Shown one piece after another: positions 43,443-51,464 of a stretch of DNA of 64,000 nt. Below the pieces are notes generated by a model. That model ran no database searches. It saw only the letters and a program-made list of their open reading frames with translations, and was not told where the DNA came from. Position 1 is the stretch's first letter. Each line of letters begins with the position of its first letter. The position numbers and the translations under genes are program-made. This DNA is from Kutzneria sp. CA-103260 (lineage in GTDB: Bacteria; Actinomycetota; Actinomycetes; Mycobacteriales; Pseudonocardiaceae), in assembly GCF_018263855.1 (NCBI RefSeq), contig NZ_CP073318.1, forward strand, positions 6,076,001 to 6,140,000, read 5' to 3'.

Positions 43443-46070
43443 GTGAAGAACAAGGACAAGCCGGACAAGGCGAACCGGTCGATCAAGTCGCGATTGGTTG
43501 GCGCGGTGCTGATTCCCAGTATCGCGCTGGTCGTGCTGTGGACGGTGGCCGCATCGTACCTGGTCTTCGACGCGATCTACGTGAAACTGGTGGTCAGCGG
43601 CGTCCGTGAGGTGTCGATCCCGGCGGTCACCGCGCTGGCCTCGGCGCAGAAGGAACGCCAGCTGGGCACCGCCTTCCTGAGCGGATCGTCGAACGACCTG
43701 AACACGCTGCACAACCAGGAGCAGCAGACCGACAAGTACCTGGCCACGATGAAAACCGCGGCCGACGCGCTGGCCCAGAACGCGCCGCCGCCGGTCGTGC
43801 AGGGGCTGGCCAAGCTCAACGCCAGCATCGAGCAGCTGCCCAAGATCCGCGCCGAGGTCGACAGCAAGACCATCGACAAGGCCCAGGTCTTCCAGTTCTA
43901 CAACACGATGCTGGACTCGGCCTGGAGCCTGTTCGACACCCAGGCCCGCATCCTGCCCGCCGTCACCGTCTCACTGGGCGGCGTCACCTCGGCGGCGGTC
44001 TTCCGCGCCACCGACCTCATGTCCCGCTCGGCCACGCTGATCTCCAGCGGCTTCGCCGCCGGCACGCTCAGCCCGGCCGACCACCTCCAGTACTCGAACC
44101 AGGTCGCGGCCTACCACTCCGAGCTGGACACCACCGTCCCGTTCGTGCAGTCCGACATCCAGAACCGGTTCAACGCGCTGCTGGCCGGCGACGACTGGAA
44201 GCAGCTCGTCGACACCGAGAACGCGTTCATCGAGCACGGCGCCTGGACCAAGGGCCTGGCCGGCCTGCCCACCAGCCAGGGCGCCTGGCTGGACCTGACC
44301 AACCGGGTCTCCGACCAGCTGGTCTCGCTCACCGTCGACCAGGCCAACGAGGTCTCCAGCCAGGCCATCGACGACAGCAACAGCCAGCTCACCACCGTGA
44401 TCGTCGGCAGCGTGCTGGCCCTGCTGGCCGCGGTCGGCGCCATCTTCTTCGCGGTCCGGGTGTCCCGCACCCTGGTCGACCGCACCCTGGTCACCCGACT
44501 GACCAAGATGAAGGAGGAGGCGCTGCGCTCGGCCCAGGAGCGGCTGCCCGACATCGTGCGGCGGCTGCGTGACGGCCAGACCGTGGACGTGCGCGCCGAG
44601 CTGCCCGACCTGAAATTCGGCGGCGACGAGATCGGGCAGGTGGCCGACGCGTTCAACGCCGCCCAGTACACCGCCGTCACCGCGGCCGTCACCGAGGCCC
44701 AGGCCCGCGACGGCGTGCACAACGTGTTCCTCAGCATCGCCCACCGCAACCAGGGCCTGGTGCACCGGCAGCTGAAGATCCTGGACACGATGGAACGCGG
44801 CGAGGAGAACCCGCAGCAGCTGGAGCGCCTGTTCCAGCTGGACCACCTGGCCACCCGGGCCCGGCGCAACGCGGAGAACCTGATCATCCTGGGCGGCGAG
44901 CTGCCCGGCCGGCGCTGGCGCAAGCCGGTCAAGCTGGTCGACGTGCTGCGGGCCGCGGTGTCGGAAACCGAGCTGTACCACCGGGTTCAGGTGGAGCGCG
45001 GCCCGGACGTGGCCATCGTCGGCTCCGCGGTGGCCGACACCATCCACCTGATCGCCGAGCTGGTGGACAACGCGACGTCGTTCTCGCCGCCGCGCTCCCA
45101 GGTGCTGGTCGGCAGCACGCCGGTGGCCCGCGGCGTGGTGGTCGAGGTCGAGGACCAGGGTCTGGGCATGAGCGACGAGGACCGGGCCCGGGCCAACGCG
45201 ATGATGATCGACGCCCCCGAGTTCGACGCCATGGCCCTGAAGTCCGACTCCCGGCTGGGCCTGTTCGTGATCGCGCGGCTGGCGTCCCGGCTGGAGATCA
45301 ACGTCGAGTTCCGGGTCTCGCCCTACGGCGGCACGCGGGCCATCGTGCTGCTGCCCAACCAGCTGCTGGCCCGCGACGAGGAGCCCTACGCCGAGTCCGT
45401 CACCGGCCACCTGGTGCCGGTCGTCGGCCAGCCGGTGTCCGGCGAGTACCAGGAGGAGGACATGAGCGGGGCCAACGAGCTGGACGAGTTCTGGGCGTTG
45501 AGCCGGTCCCGGTTGGCCGACTCGGTGCAGACCACCGGCGCGCGCCAGCAGGTCGCCGCGCCGCCGGCGCAGGCCCAGCGGGTCGCGCCGCCGATGGTCG
45601 GCCAGAGCGGCGACGGCCAGGACGGCTTCGGCCGCGACAGCCACCGGCACAACGGCTACGGCCAGGACAGCTTCAACCGGGCCGCCAGCGAGATCCAGGG
45701 CATCGACTCCCACGGCATCGACTCCCGCGGCGTGGGCGCGCAGCACATCGACCTCCCCGGCGCTGACATCCAGGGCGTCGACCCCTTACCCCCGTCGCCG
45801 CCGGCCGCGGAGGTCGCGGACGAGGAGCCCTCGTTCGGCGCCACCGGCAGCCGTCCGGTCCTGCCGCAGCGGCAGCCCCAGCACAACCTCGCGCCGCAGC
45901 TGCGCGGCGACCTCTACGACGAGCCGGAACCCGAGCTCGACGACGACCAGGGCAAGTCTCCCGAGGAGATCCGTCGGACCATGTCGGCATTCCAGAGCGG
46001 TTCCCTGCTGGGCCGCCGCGCCGGCGAATCCTCGGACTTTTCACCGCAGGCACAGGGAAGTCAGGACTGA
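43443..46070 (+). CDS. cvnA: Conservon sensor kinase-like protein (CvnA type, nitrate/nitrite-sensor-like domain)
   Basis: 875 residues from GTG (GGAG six bases upstream). Two membrane segments (about 18-40 and 315-335) bracket an extracytoplasmic nitrate/nitrite-sensing-type helical domain (VTALASAQKERQLGTAFLSG). HAMP follows, then a degenerate dimerisation region (VFLSIAHRNQGLVHRQLKIL) and an ATPase domain with the N box ELVDNATSFSPP and G box EDQGLGMSDEDR. A 260-residue disordered Gln/Pro/Gly-rich tail ends the protein. CvnA proteins work with CvnB-D as a membrane G-protein-like system affecting development and secondary metabolism. The TGATG overlap with cvnB shows coupling. Confidence 0.93.
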   Translation: MKNKDKPDKANRSIKSRLVGAVLIPSIALVVLWTVAASYLVFDAIYVKLVVSGVREVSIPAVTALASAQKERQLGTAFLSGSSNDLNTLHNQEQQTDKYLATMKTAADALAQNAPPPVVQGLAKLNASIEQLPKIRAEVDSKTIDKAQVFQFYNTMLDSAWSLFDTQARILPAVTVSLGGVTSAAVFRATDLMSRSATLISSGFAAGTLSPADHLQYSNQVAAYHSELDTTVPFVQSDIQNRFNALLAGDDWKQLVDTENAFIEHGAWTKGLAGLPTSQGAWLDLTNRVSDQLVSLTVDQANEVSSQAIDDSNSQLTTVIVGSVLALLAAVGAIFFAVRVSRTLVDRTLVTRLTKMKEEALRSAQERLPDIVRRLRDGQTVDVRAELPDLKFGGDEIGQVADAFNAAQYTAVTAAVTEAQARDGVHNVFLSIAHRNQGLVHRQLKILDTMERGEENPQQLERLFQLDHLATRARRNAENLIILGGELPGRRWRKPVKLVDVLRAAVSETELYHRVQVERGPDVAIVGSAVADTIHLIAELVDNATSFSPPRSQVLVGSTPVARGVVVEVEDQGLGMSDEDRARANAMMIDAPEFDAMALKSDSRLGLFVIARLASRLEINVEFRVSPYGGTRAIVLLPNQLLARDEEPYAESVTGHLVPVVGQPVSGEYQEEDMSGANELDEFWALSRSRLADSVQTTGARQQVAAPPAQAQRVAPPMVGQSGDGQDGFGRDSHRHNGYGQDSFNRAASEIQGIDSHGIDSRGVGAQHIDLPGADIQGVDPLPPSPPAAEVADEEPSFGATGSRPVLPQRQPQHNLAPQLRGDLYDEPEPELDDDQGKSPEEIRRTMSAFQSGSLLGRRAGESSDFSPQAQGSQD

Positions 46071-46498
46071 TGAACGAGAAGGCCACTTCGGAGACCGACC
46101 TCAACTGGCTGCTGGACAACCTGGTCGAGCGGGTCGTCGACGCCCAGCACGCCGTCGTGTTGTCGGCGGACGGACTGCTGATCGGCAAGTCCAGGGAACT
46201 CTCGCGCGACGACTCCGACCAGTTGTCGGCGATGGCCTCGGCCTTCCAGAGCCTGGCCAGAGGCGCCGGCCGGCACTTCAGCGGCGGGCAGGTGCGGCAG
46301 ACCATCGTCGAGATGGAGCACGCCTACCTGTTCGTGACCGCGGCCGGCCGGGGCGCGTGCCTGGCGGTGCTGGCCACCGAGAGCGCCGACGTCGGCCTGA
46401 TCGCCTACGAGATGAACCTGCTCGTCAAGCAGGTCGGCGTGTACCTGAGCTCGGCGCCGCGCAGCGCGGCGGCCGCGGACACCGGTCAGAGGGCGTAG
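46070..46498 (+). CDS. cvnB: Roadblock/LC7-domain protein (CvnB type)
   Basis: 142 residues. A single roadblock/LC7 domain begins LNWLLDNLVERVVDAQHAVV and contains LSADGLLIGKSRELSRDDSD. In conservons it is the regulator of the CvnD GTPase. Its start overlaps the cvnA stop by one base, and cvnC begins three bases after its stop. Confidence 0.95.
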   Translation: MNEKATSETDLNWLLDNLVERVVDAQHAVVLSADGLLIGKSRELSRDDSDQLSAMASAFQSLARGAGRHFSGGQVRQTIVEMEHAYLFVTAAGRGACLAVLATESADVGLIAYEMNLLVKQVGVYLSSAPRSAAAADTGQRA

Positions 46499-46501
46499 CC
46501 G

Positions 46502-46870
46502 ATGACCGAGGAGACACAGTGGTTCGACGAGGAGAACGGCCCGCTCGTCCGGCCGTACGCGATGACCGGCGGGCGCACCCGGCCCGGCGCCACCTGGCTG
46601 GACGTAGCCACCCAGGTGGTGACCGTGCCGTCGGCCACCGAGCGACTCGGCCTCGGTCCCGAGCACCAGGCCATCCTCGAGCTGTGCCACCGCGCGCTGT
46701 CGGTGGCCGAGCTCGCCTCGTACGTGAACGTGCCGCTCGTCGTGATCAAGGTCCTGATCAGTGACCTGATGGATCGCGGCGACGTGGTTGTCCGTCCCCC
46801 AGCACAGGCCCTGCAAGCGCCGGGTCGCGACCTCCTCCAGGCGGTGCTCGATGGTGTCCGTGCACTCTGA
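46502..46870 (+). CDS. cvnC: DUF742-family protein (CvnC type)
   Basis: 122 residues. It has the family signature LVRPYAMTGGRTRP near the N-terminus and a winged-helix-like body (CHRALSVAELASYVNVPLVV, KVLISDLMDRGDV). It is the third conservon component and overlaps cvnD by 20 bp. Confidence 0.95.
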   Translation: MTEETQWFDEENGPLVRPYAMTGGRTRPGATWLDVATQVVTVPSATERLGLGPEHQAILELCHRALSVAELASYVNVPLVVIKVLISDLMDRGDVVVRPPAQALQAPGRDLLQAVLDGVRAL

Positions 46871-47462
46871 CCAGCGTCAGGCCGCGGCGCTGGCCCCCGA
46901 GTCGGTGAAGATCCTGGTGGCCGGCGGCTTCGGCGTCGGCAAGACCACCATGGTCGCGTCGGTCAGCGAGATCCCGCCGCTGAGCACCGAGGAACTACTG
47001 ACCGAGGCCAGCAGCGGCGTCGACGACCTCGCCGGCATCGAAGGCAAGACGACCACCACGGTGGCGTTGGACTTCGGCCGCATCACGATCAGCCCCAAGC
47101 TGGTGCTGTACCTGTTCGGCACGCCCGGGCAGGACCGGTTCTGGTTCATGTGGGACGAACTCGCGCGCGGCGCCATCGGCGCCATCGTGCTGATCGACAC
47201 CCGTCGGCTGGACACCAGCTTCGCGGCGATCGACTTCTTCGAACGGCGCGAGATCCCGTTCGTGGTGGGCATCAACCACTTCGACGGGGCCAAGCACCGC
47301 TACGAGCCGGAGGAGATCCGCTCGGCGCTGGCGATCAGCCCGGGTATCCCGATCGTGCCCTGCGACGCCCGTCAGCGGGACGCCAGCAAGCTGATCCTGA
47401 TCCGGCTGATCGAGCACGCGATGAGCCGGCTGCCGGTGGAGGGCGAGAAGGCTTCCGCCTGA
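46851..47462 (+). CDS. cvnD: Ras-like GTPase (CvnD type)
   Basis: 203 residues. The P-loop is GGFGVGKTT, the switch II region FGTPGQDRFW and the specificity motif GINHFDGA (NxFD instead of NKxD, usual for conservon GTPases). Nucleotide-dependent association with CvnA-C at the membrane is the known family role. The ATG at 46851 lies inside cvnC; a GTG three codons on is an alternative. A strong hairpin terminator follows 10 bp after the stop. Confidence 0.94.
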   Translation: MVSVHSDQRQAAALAPESVKILVAGGFGVGKTTMVASVSEIPPLSTEELLTEASSGVDDLAGIEGKTTTTVALDFGRITISPKLVLYLFGTPGQDRFWFMWDELARGAIGAIVLIDTRRLDTSFAAIDFFERREIPFVVGINHFDGAKHRYEPEEIRSALAISPGIPIVPCDARQRDASKLILIRLIEHAMSRLPVEGEKASA

Positions 47463-47472
47463 GACAACGGAA

Positions 47473-47507
47473 AAAGGGCCCCGCCGACGCGTCCGGCGGG
47501 GCCCTTT
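47473..47507. terminator. Strong bidirectional terminator between cvnD and the tryptophanase-family gene
   Basis: AAAGGGCCCCGCCG (47473-47486) and its exact complement (47494-47507) form a 14-bp stem with a 7-base loop. A-rich bases on the left and T-rich bases on the right serve the two convergent operons. Confidence 0.9.
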
Positions 47508-47518
47508 CCTGTGTGGGC

Positions 47519-48895
47519 CTACATCTGCACGGGCGCCATGCGGGAGTTGAAGTGCCGCAGGATCGGCGTGGTCTCAACCATTCGGTAGCCGGGCACGCGC
47601 TCCGGGTTCTTGGCGATGGTGGCCAGCGTCTCCGCGACGTACTCGTAGTGGCTCTGGGTGTAGACCCGACGCGGCAGCGCCAGCCGGACCAGCTCGTACG
47701 GTGCGGGCGTGACGAGTTCGTAGTCGTCGTCGAGGGTGCCCAGGTACAGCGAACCCAGTTCGACGCAGCGGATGCCGCCCTCCAGGTACAGCTGGCAGGC
47801 CAGGGCGTGGCCGGGGAAGCGGCCCGGCGGGATGTGCGGCAGCAGGCGCCCGGCGTTGACGTACAGGGCGTGGATGCCCGGCGGCTGCACGACGTCGACG
47901 CCGGCCTCGTTGGCCAACTGGGCCAGGTGGGCCGCGGCCGCCGCCCGGGACCGCAGGTAGTCGGGCTCAAGCACCTCGCGCAGGCCCTGGGCCAGCCGGT
48001 CGAGCTCGTGGCCGGCCAGGCCGCCGTAGGTGCGGAAGCCCTCGGTGGCGGTGAGGATCAGCTCGCAGCGCGAGGCCAGCTCCGGGTCGTTCATGGCCAG
48101 GAACGCGCCCATCGGCGAGATCCCGTCCTTCTTCAGGCTGGCCACGCAGCCGTCGGCCAGCCGGAACGCCTTGCGGGCCACCTCGGTCGGCGAGCAGTGC
48201 TCATATCCGGGCTCCCGCTGGGTCACCAGCCACGCGTTCTCGGCGAACCGGGCCGCGTCCAACAGGAACGGCACGTGGTGGCGACGGCAGAGCGCGCCGG
48301 CGGCCTCGATGTTGGCCATCGACACCGGCTGGCCGGCGCCGCCGTTGTTGGTGATCGTCATGATCACGAAGCCGACCCGGCCGCCGTCCGGCCCGGTCAG
48401 CGTCCGCTCCAACTCGGCCAGGTCGATGTTGCCCTTGAACGGATCCAGACTGTCCAGGTCGGCCGCCTCCGGGCACGGCAGGTCGCGCGCCTCGCAGCGC
48501 AACAGCTCGACATTGGCCCGGGTGGTGTCGAAGTGAGTGTTGCTCAGGGTGATCTGGCCCGGCTCCAATAGCGCGCCGAACAGGATGCGCTCCGCGGCCC
48601 GGCCCTGATGTGCCGGGAAGATGTGCGGGAACCCGGTCAGCTCGCTGAGCACCCCGTGGAATCGGTAGAAGGAGCGGGCGCCCGCGTAGGACTCGTCGCC
48701 CAGCGCCGCCGCCGACTCCTGCGCCACCGACACCGCGCCGGTGCCCGAGTCCGACATCAGGTCGATGGTGACCTCGTCGGCCCGGAGGTTGAAGGCGTTG
48801 TAGCCGGCACGAGACAGTGAGCGCTCACGGGCCTCCCGCGTGGTCAGCGGGATCGGCTCGACGACCTTGATCCGGTACGGTTCGATGATGGGCAT
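47519..48895 (-). CDS. tnaA: Tryptophanase/tyrosine phenol-lyase family beta-eliminating lyase, tryptophanase-like
   Basis: 458 residues of the PLP-dependent beta-eliminating lyase family. IDLMSDSGTGAVS and FPAHQGRAAERILFG bind substrate and PLP phosphate, LLDAARFAENAW precedes the active site, and the PLP Lys is in ASLKKDGISPMGAF. SNTHFDTTRAN and GIRCVELGSLYLG are closer to tryptophanase (FDTTQGH, VEIGSFLLG) than to tyrosine phenol-lyase. It should cleave tryptophan or a substituted tryptophan to the indole, pyruvate and ammonia. It lies 20 bp downstream of the DMATS prenyltransferase gene, so the likely substrate is dimethylallyl-tryptophan. GGAAGG precedes the start. Confidence 0.9.
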   Translation of the reverse strand: MPIIEPYRIKVVEPIPLTTREARERSLSRAGYNAFNLRADEVTIDLMSDSGTGAVSVAQESAAALGDESYAGARSFYRFHGVLSELTGFPHIFPAHQGRAAERILFGALLEPGQITLSNTHFDTTRANVELLRCEARDLPCPEAADLDSLDPFKGNIDLAELERTLTGPDGGRVGFVIMTITNNGGAGQPVSMANIEAAGALCRRHHVPFLLDAARFAENAWLVTQREPGYEHCSPTEVARKAFRLADGCVASLKKDGISPMGAFLAMNDPELASRCELILTATEGFRTYGGLAGHELDRLAQGLREVLEPDYLRSRAAAAAHLAQLANEAGVDVVQPPGIHALYVNAGRLLPHIPPGRFPGHALACQLYLEGGIRCVELGSLYLGTLDDDYELVTPAPYELVRLALPRRVYTQSHYEYVAETLATIAKNPERVPGYRMVETTPILRHFNSRMAPVQM

Positions 48896-48915
48896 GGGAT
48901 GACCCTTCCACCTCT

Positions 48916-50034
48916 CTACAGGTTCGCTTGTGAAAGTTGGACGGCTGTGCGCGCCCCGGACCGCGGCGGCATCGTCGCGTACGCCTCCGACGACAGGTAC
49001 ACCGTGATCCCGGACCGGTCCGGACCCATCCGCAACGAGGCGTAGGCGATCAGCCCGACCCCGTCCTCCAGTCGCCGTGCGCACACGGCTTCGATGGAGC
49101 GCTCCAACAGCGGTCGATCCAGGCCCCATTGATCCATCAATGTCATCACCCGCTCCGCCGCCGCCTCGTCATCGGGCACAAGATCGCGGATCGGCAGGTA
49201 CAAGGAGTAGTTGTTCGGCACGTCCGGATTCCCCGTGACGAACGAATAGCTCGACAGCGAGGGCAGCCCGGTCAGCCGTCGATCGAGGTCGCCGCCGATG
49301 ATCGAGTAGAACTCGCGGACCCGGTCCAACGCGACGCCCGGGACGCCGTCCACGGCGCGCTCGACGGTGGCCAGGCCGGCGTCGTAGTGGGAGACGTAGA
49401 TCTTCACCCGGGCCTCGGACCGGGAATGCAGATCAAGGGCGAAGAAGGTCAGCCGGTCCAGCTCCGGCCGGGTGGCCGCACGGTCCCTGACCAGTCCGTA
49501 CGCCGCGTCGAGCCCCAACCGGGCCAGCGCCTCCGCCACCAGCGCCGGGGCGCGTTCCTCGCCACGGGCCGAGGGATTGAAGTAGACCTTGAAATCCGGT
49601 GCGGCGTCCCGACGGAAAATGACGGAGAACCACATCCCGAAACGTCCACTCGGCTCGCCCGGCGCGAACAGTCCCCACACCTCCTCGAACTTGTCGAGTG
49701 GAATGTCGTACCGTTCGGCCAGCGCGGCGAGCACCCGCCGCGCGACCCGATTGTTGGCCAACACACCGGAGCCGTCGGCGATCGGTTCGACGAGCATTCG
49801 CAGGGCCGGCGAACCGTCCTCGTCAATCGCGAGCGAGAATTCGACCGGCGTCAGGTCGTCCGATACGTGCGAGGCCCATATCGGCGGCTCGGCCGGGGGC
49901 CGCTCACCCACCGCACCCAATAGCAATGTGAGAATGCTCACCGGCGTCTCGGCGTCCGCCAAGCCCACCGCGACACACAGACTGCGCAGCTGAGCGCACA
50001 CATGTTCACGCAACGAAAGGGACCGCACGATCAT
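48916..50034 (-). CDS. DMATS-type aromatic prenyltransferase (putative dimethylallyltryptophan synthase)
   Basis: 372 residues, the length of bacterial ABBA-fold DMATS enzymes. TPVEFSLAID carries the conserved Glu (residue 65) that contacts the indole NH. The diphosphate shield residues appear in DFKVYFNPSARG, ARVKIYVSHYDAG, NNYSLYLPIRDL and GITVYLSSEAY. It should transfer a dimethylallyl group from DMAPP to the indole ring of L-tryptophan in the cytoplasm without metal dependence. The ring position (5, 6 or other) cannot be read. Start: ATG at 50034 with GGAG seven bases upstream. It forms an operon with the tryptophanase-like gene and has a candidate leader peptide 25 bp upstream. Confidence 0.88.
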   Translation of the reverse strand: MIVRSLSLREHVCAQLRSLCVAVGLADAETPVSILTLLLGAVGERPPAEPPIWASHVSDDLTPVEFSLAIDEDGSPALRMLVEPIADGSGVLANNRVARRVLAALAERYDIPLDKFEEVWGLFAPGEPSGRFGMWFSVIFRRDAAPDFKVYFNPSARGEERAPALVAEALARLGLDAAYGLVRDRAATRPELDRLTFFALDLHSRSEARVKIYVSHYDAGLATVERAVDGVPGVALDRVREFYSIIGGDLDRRLTGLPSLSSYSFVTGNPDVPNNYSLYLPIRDLVPDDEAAAERVMTLMDQWGLDRPLLERSIEAVCARRLEDGVGLIAYASLRMGPDRSGITVYLSSEAYATMPPRSGARTAVQLSQANL

Positions 50035-50059
50035 CCTTCGACTCCGATGACTCGTTACA

Positions 50060-50146
50060 TTAATCACCTGTCCAGCGTCCCTGCAAGCTGTCCAGAAACC
50101 TACACAGGCCCCCCGAACCGGCATACCGCCTATCCGGCGTTTGCAT
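50060..50146 (-). CDS. Candidate 28-residue leader peptide of the prenyltransferase operon
   Basis: A short frame, MQTPDRRYAGSG followed by a second half ending LQGRWTGD-stop, has a good ribosome site (GGAAAG, six bases before ATG). It ends 25 bp before the prenyltransferase start. Its single Trp is the fourth residue from the end. The DNA carries CTGGACAG twice, 20 bp apart (forward-strand 50068-50075 and 50088-50095). A role in sensing Trp or Trp-tRNA, in the manner of trp or tna leaders, is inference; it might be chance. Confidence 0.4.
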   Translation of the reverse strand: MQTPDRRYAGSGGLCRFLDSLQGRWTGD

Positions 50147-50192
50147 GCTCAACTTTCCATAACCCAGCGGAGTTGGCGACGCATTGTGAGAA

Positions 50193-50198
50193 TGTCAA
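50193..50198 (-). promoter_or_regulatory. Possible -35 upstream of the leader peptide
   Basis: The minus strand reads TTGACA, 47 bp before the leader start. No good -10 lies at 17 bp (CAACTC), so the promoter remains tentative. Confidence 0.25.
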
Positions 50199-50402
50199 CG
50201 GAAGTCGAACATGTCGACCTCGGGCACGTTTTCGCATATCAACAGGGGTGCGCCGACCGGAGTCCGGAATTCACCCACTCGCGAGACGTTAAGCATGCTA
50301 GGATCTCGCGTCCGCGCTGCGAGCAAACGCACACACCGTTAACGTTTGCCACTGAGCGCGACCCCATCGTATTCGAACAAAGATTCGAACGCAACGAATG
50401 TC

Positions 50403-50428
50403 CACTTTGGGACAAGCACTTTAGGACA
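50403..50428. repeat. Two direct repeats CACTTTNGGACA
   Basis: CACTTTGGGACA (50403-50414) and CACTTTAGGACA (50417-50428) repeat with a 14-bp period. They lie in the AT-richer region upstream of the prenyltransferase operon and just after the RluA stop. TTCGAAC also occurs twice at about 50373-50391. They may be tandem regulator sites. Confidence 0.5.
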
Positions 50429-50434
50429 GCGGCG

Positions 50435-51343
50435 TCAGTCCCAGGCGGACAGTGCTCGGCGGCTCTCGAAGCGGCGGGGCCTCCCGGTCACCGGATCGTC
50501 GAACTCCAGCACCTTGGCCAGCAGCTGGAGTGGATCGGAGAAGTCGTCGAGGGGCTTCTCGGTGAGCTCCGGATAAAAGTCGTCGTGCAGGATGGGCACG
50601 CCGAGACCGCTCATGTGCAGCCGCAACTGGTGGGTGCGGCCGGTGAGTGGGCGCAGCCGATAGCGGCCGAGGCCGTCGCGGTGCTCGACGAGCTCCACAA
50701 TGGTCTCGGCGTTGGCCGGCCCGGGCACCTCCTGCGCCACGATCACACCCTTCTCCTTGACGATTCGGCTGCGCACCGTGGTCGGCAGCGCCAATTCGGG
50801 ACGGTGCCGGGCGACGGCCTCATATTCCTTGTGCACCAAGCGATCCCGGAACATCGTCTGGTAACGGCCGCGAACCTCGGGGCGGATGACGAACAGCACC
50901 AGGCCGGCCGTGACCCGGTCCAACCGGTGCGCGGGGACGAGATCCGGCAGGTCGAGATCCCGGCGCAGGCGCACCAGGGCGGTCTCGGCGATGTGCTGTC
51001 CCCGCGGGATGGTGGCCAGGAAGTGCGGCTTGTCCACGACCAGCAGCTCGTCGTCGCGGTGCACGATGTCGATGGCGAACGGCACCGGGGTCTCCACCGG
51101 CAGGTCCCGGTGGAACCAGATCACCCCGTCCGGCACGAACGGCGCGTCCGGGCCCAGCGGCCCCGCCAGGTCGACGATCCGCTGCTCCCGCAACATCTCG
51201 TCGATGCGCGCCGGGTCCACTCTGGGCAGTCGGAACACCAGGTGCTCGCGCAGCGTCCGCCACGGCCCCTCCGCCGGCATCCGCATCCGCACCGGGTCGA
51301 GGCCGAGGCGCTGCGGCAGCGGCGGCTTGGCTCGGCGTCTCAT
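50435..51343 (-). CDS. RluA-family pseudouridine synthase
   Basis: 302 residues. The catalytic Asp is in PAHRLDRVTAGLVLFV; VVDKPHFLATIP and the C-terminal RPLTGRTHQLRLHMSGLGVPI are standard RluA motifs. There is no S4 domain; the N-terminal 90 residues are instead an unusual basic segment (RRRAKPPLPQRLGLDPVRMR). It isomerises uridine in an rRNA or tRNA. It is not part of the prenyltransferase operon: 288 bp separate it from the leader peptide. Confidence 0.92.
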   Translation of the reverse strand: MRRRAKPPLPQRLGLDPVRMRMPAEGPWRTLREHLVFRLPRVDPARIDEMLREQRIVDLAGPLGPDAPFVPDGVIWFHRDLPVETPVPFAIDIVHRDDELLVVDKPHFLATIPRGQHIAETALVRLRRDLDLPDLVPAHRLDRVTAGLVLFVIRPEVRGRYQTMFRDRLVHKEYEAVARHRPELALPTTVRSRIVKEKGVIVAQEVPGPANAETIVELVEHRDGLGRYRLRPLTGRTHQLRLHMSGLGVPILHDDFYPELTEKPLDDFSDPLQLLAKVLEFDDPVTGRPRRFESRRALSAWD

Positions 51344-51369
51344 CGGGACTCAGCGTACGGCAAGCGCGC

Positions 51370-51403
51370 GAAGGGCCCTTTCCCCGTGAGGAAAGGGCCC
51401 TTC
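51370..51403. terminator. Intrinsic terminator downstream of the ricin-lectin gene
   Basis: GAAGGGCCCTTTCC (51370-51383) and GGAAAGGGCCCTTC (51390-51403) form a 14-bp perfect stem with a 6-base loop between two minus-strand genes. The core AAGGGCCCTT resembles the terminator at 47473. Confidence 0.85.
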
Positions 51404-51464
51404 GGATCAGGGTGGAGGAGGGCGGTCGAGGAGGCCCCACGGCGCCCCTCGACCACCCCCGGGA

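Noticed and set aside
47519..48895. Calling the lyase tyrosine phenol-lyase
   Set aside because: The substrate-site motifs (FDTT, CVELGSLYLG) are closer to tryptophanase, and the partner gene is a tryptophan-type prenyltransferase. Not fully excluded.
50035..50124. A 30-codon N-terminal extension of the prenyltransferase from ATG at 50124
   Set aside because: The ATG at 50034 has GGAG at good spacing and gives the usual bacterial DMATS length; the extension has no family match and overlaps the candidate leader peptide in another frame.
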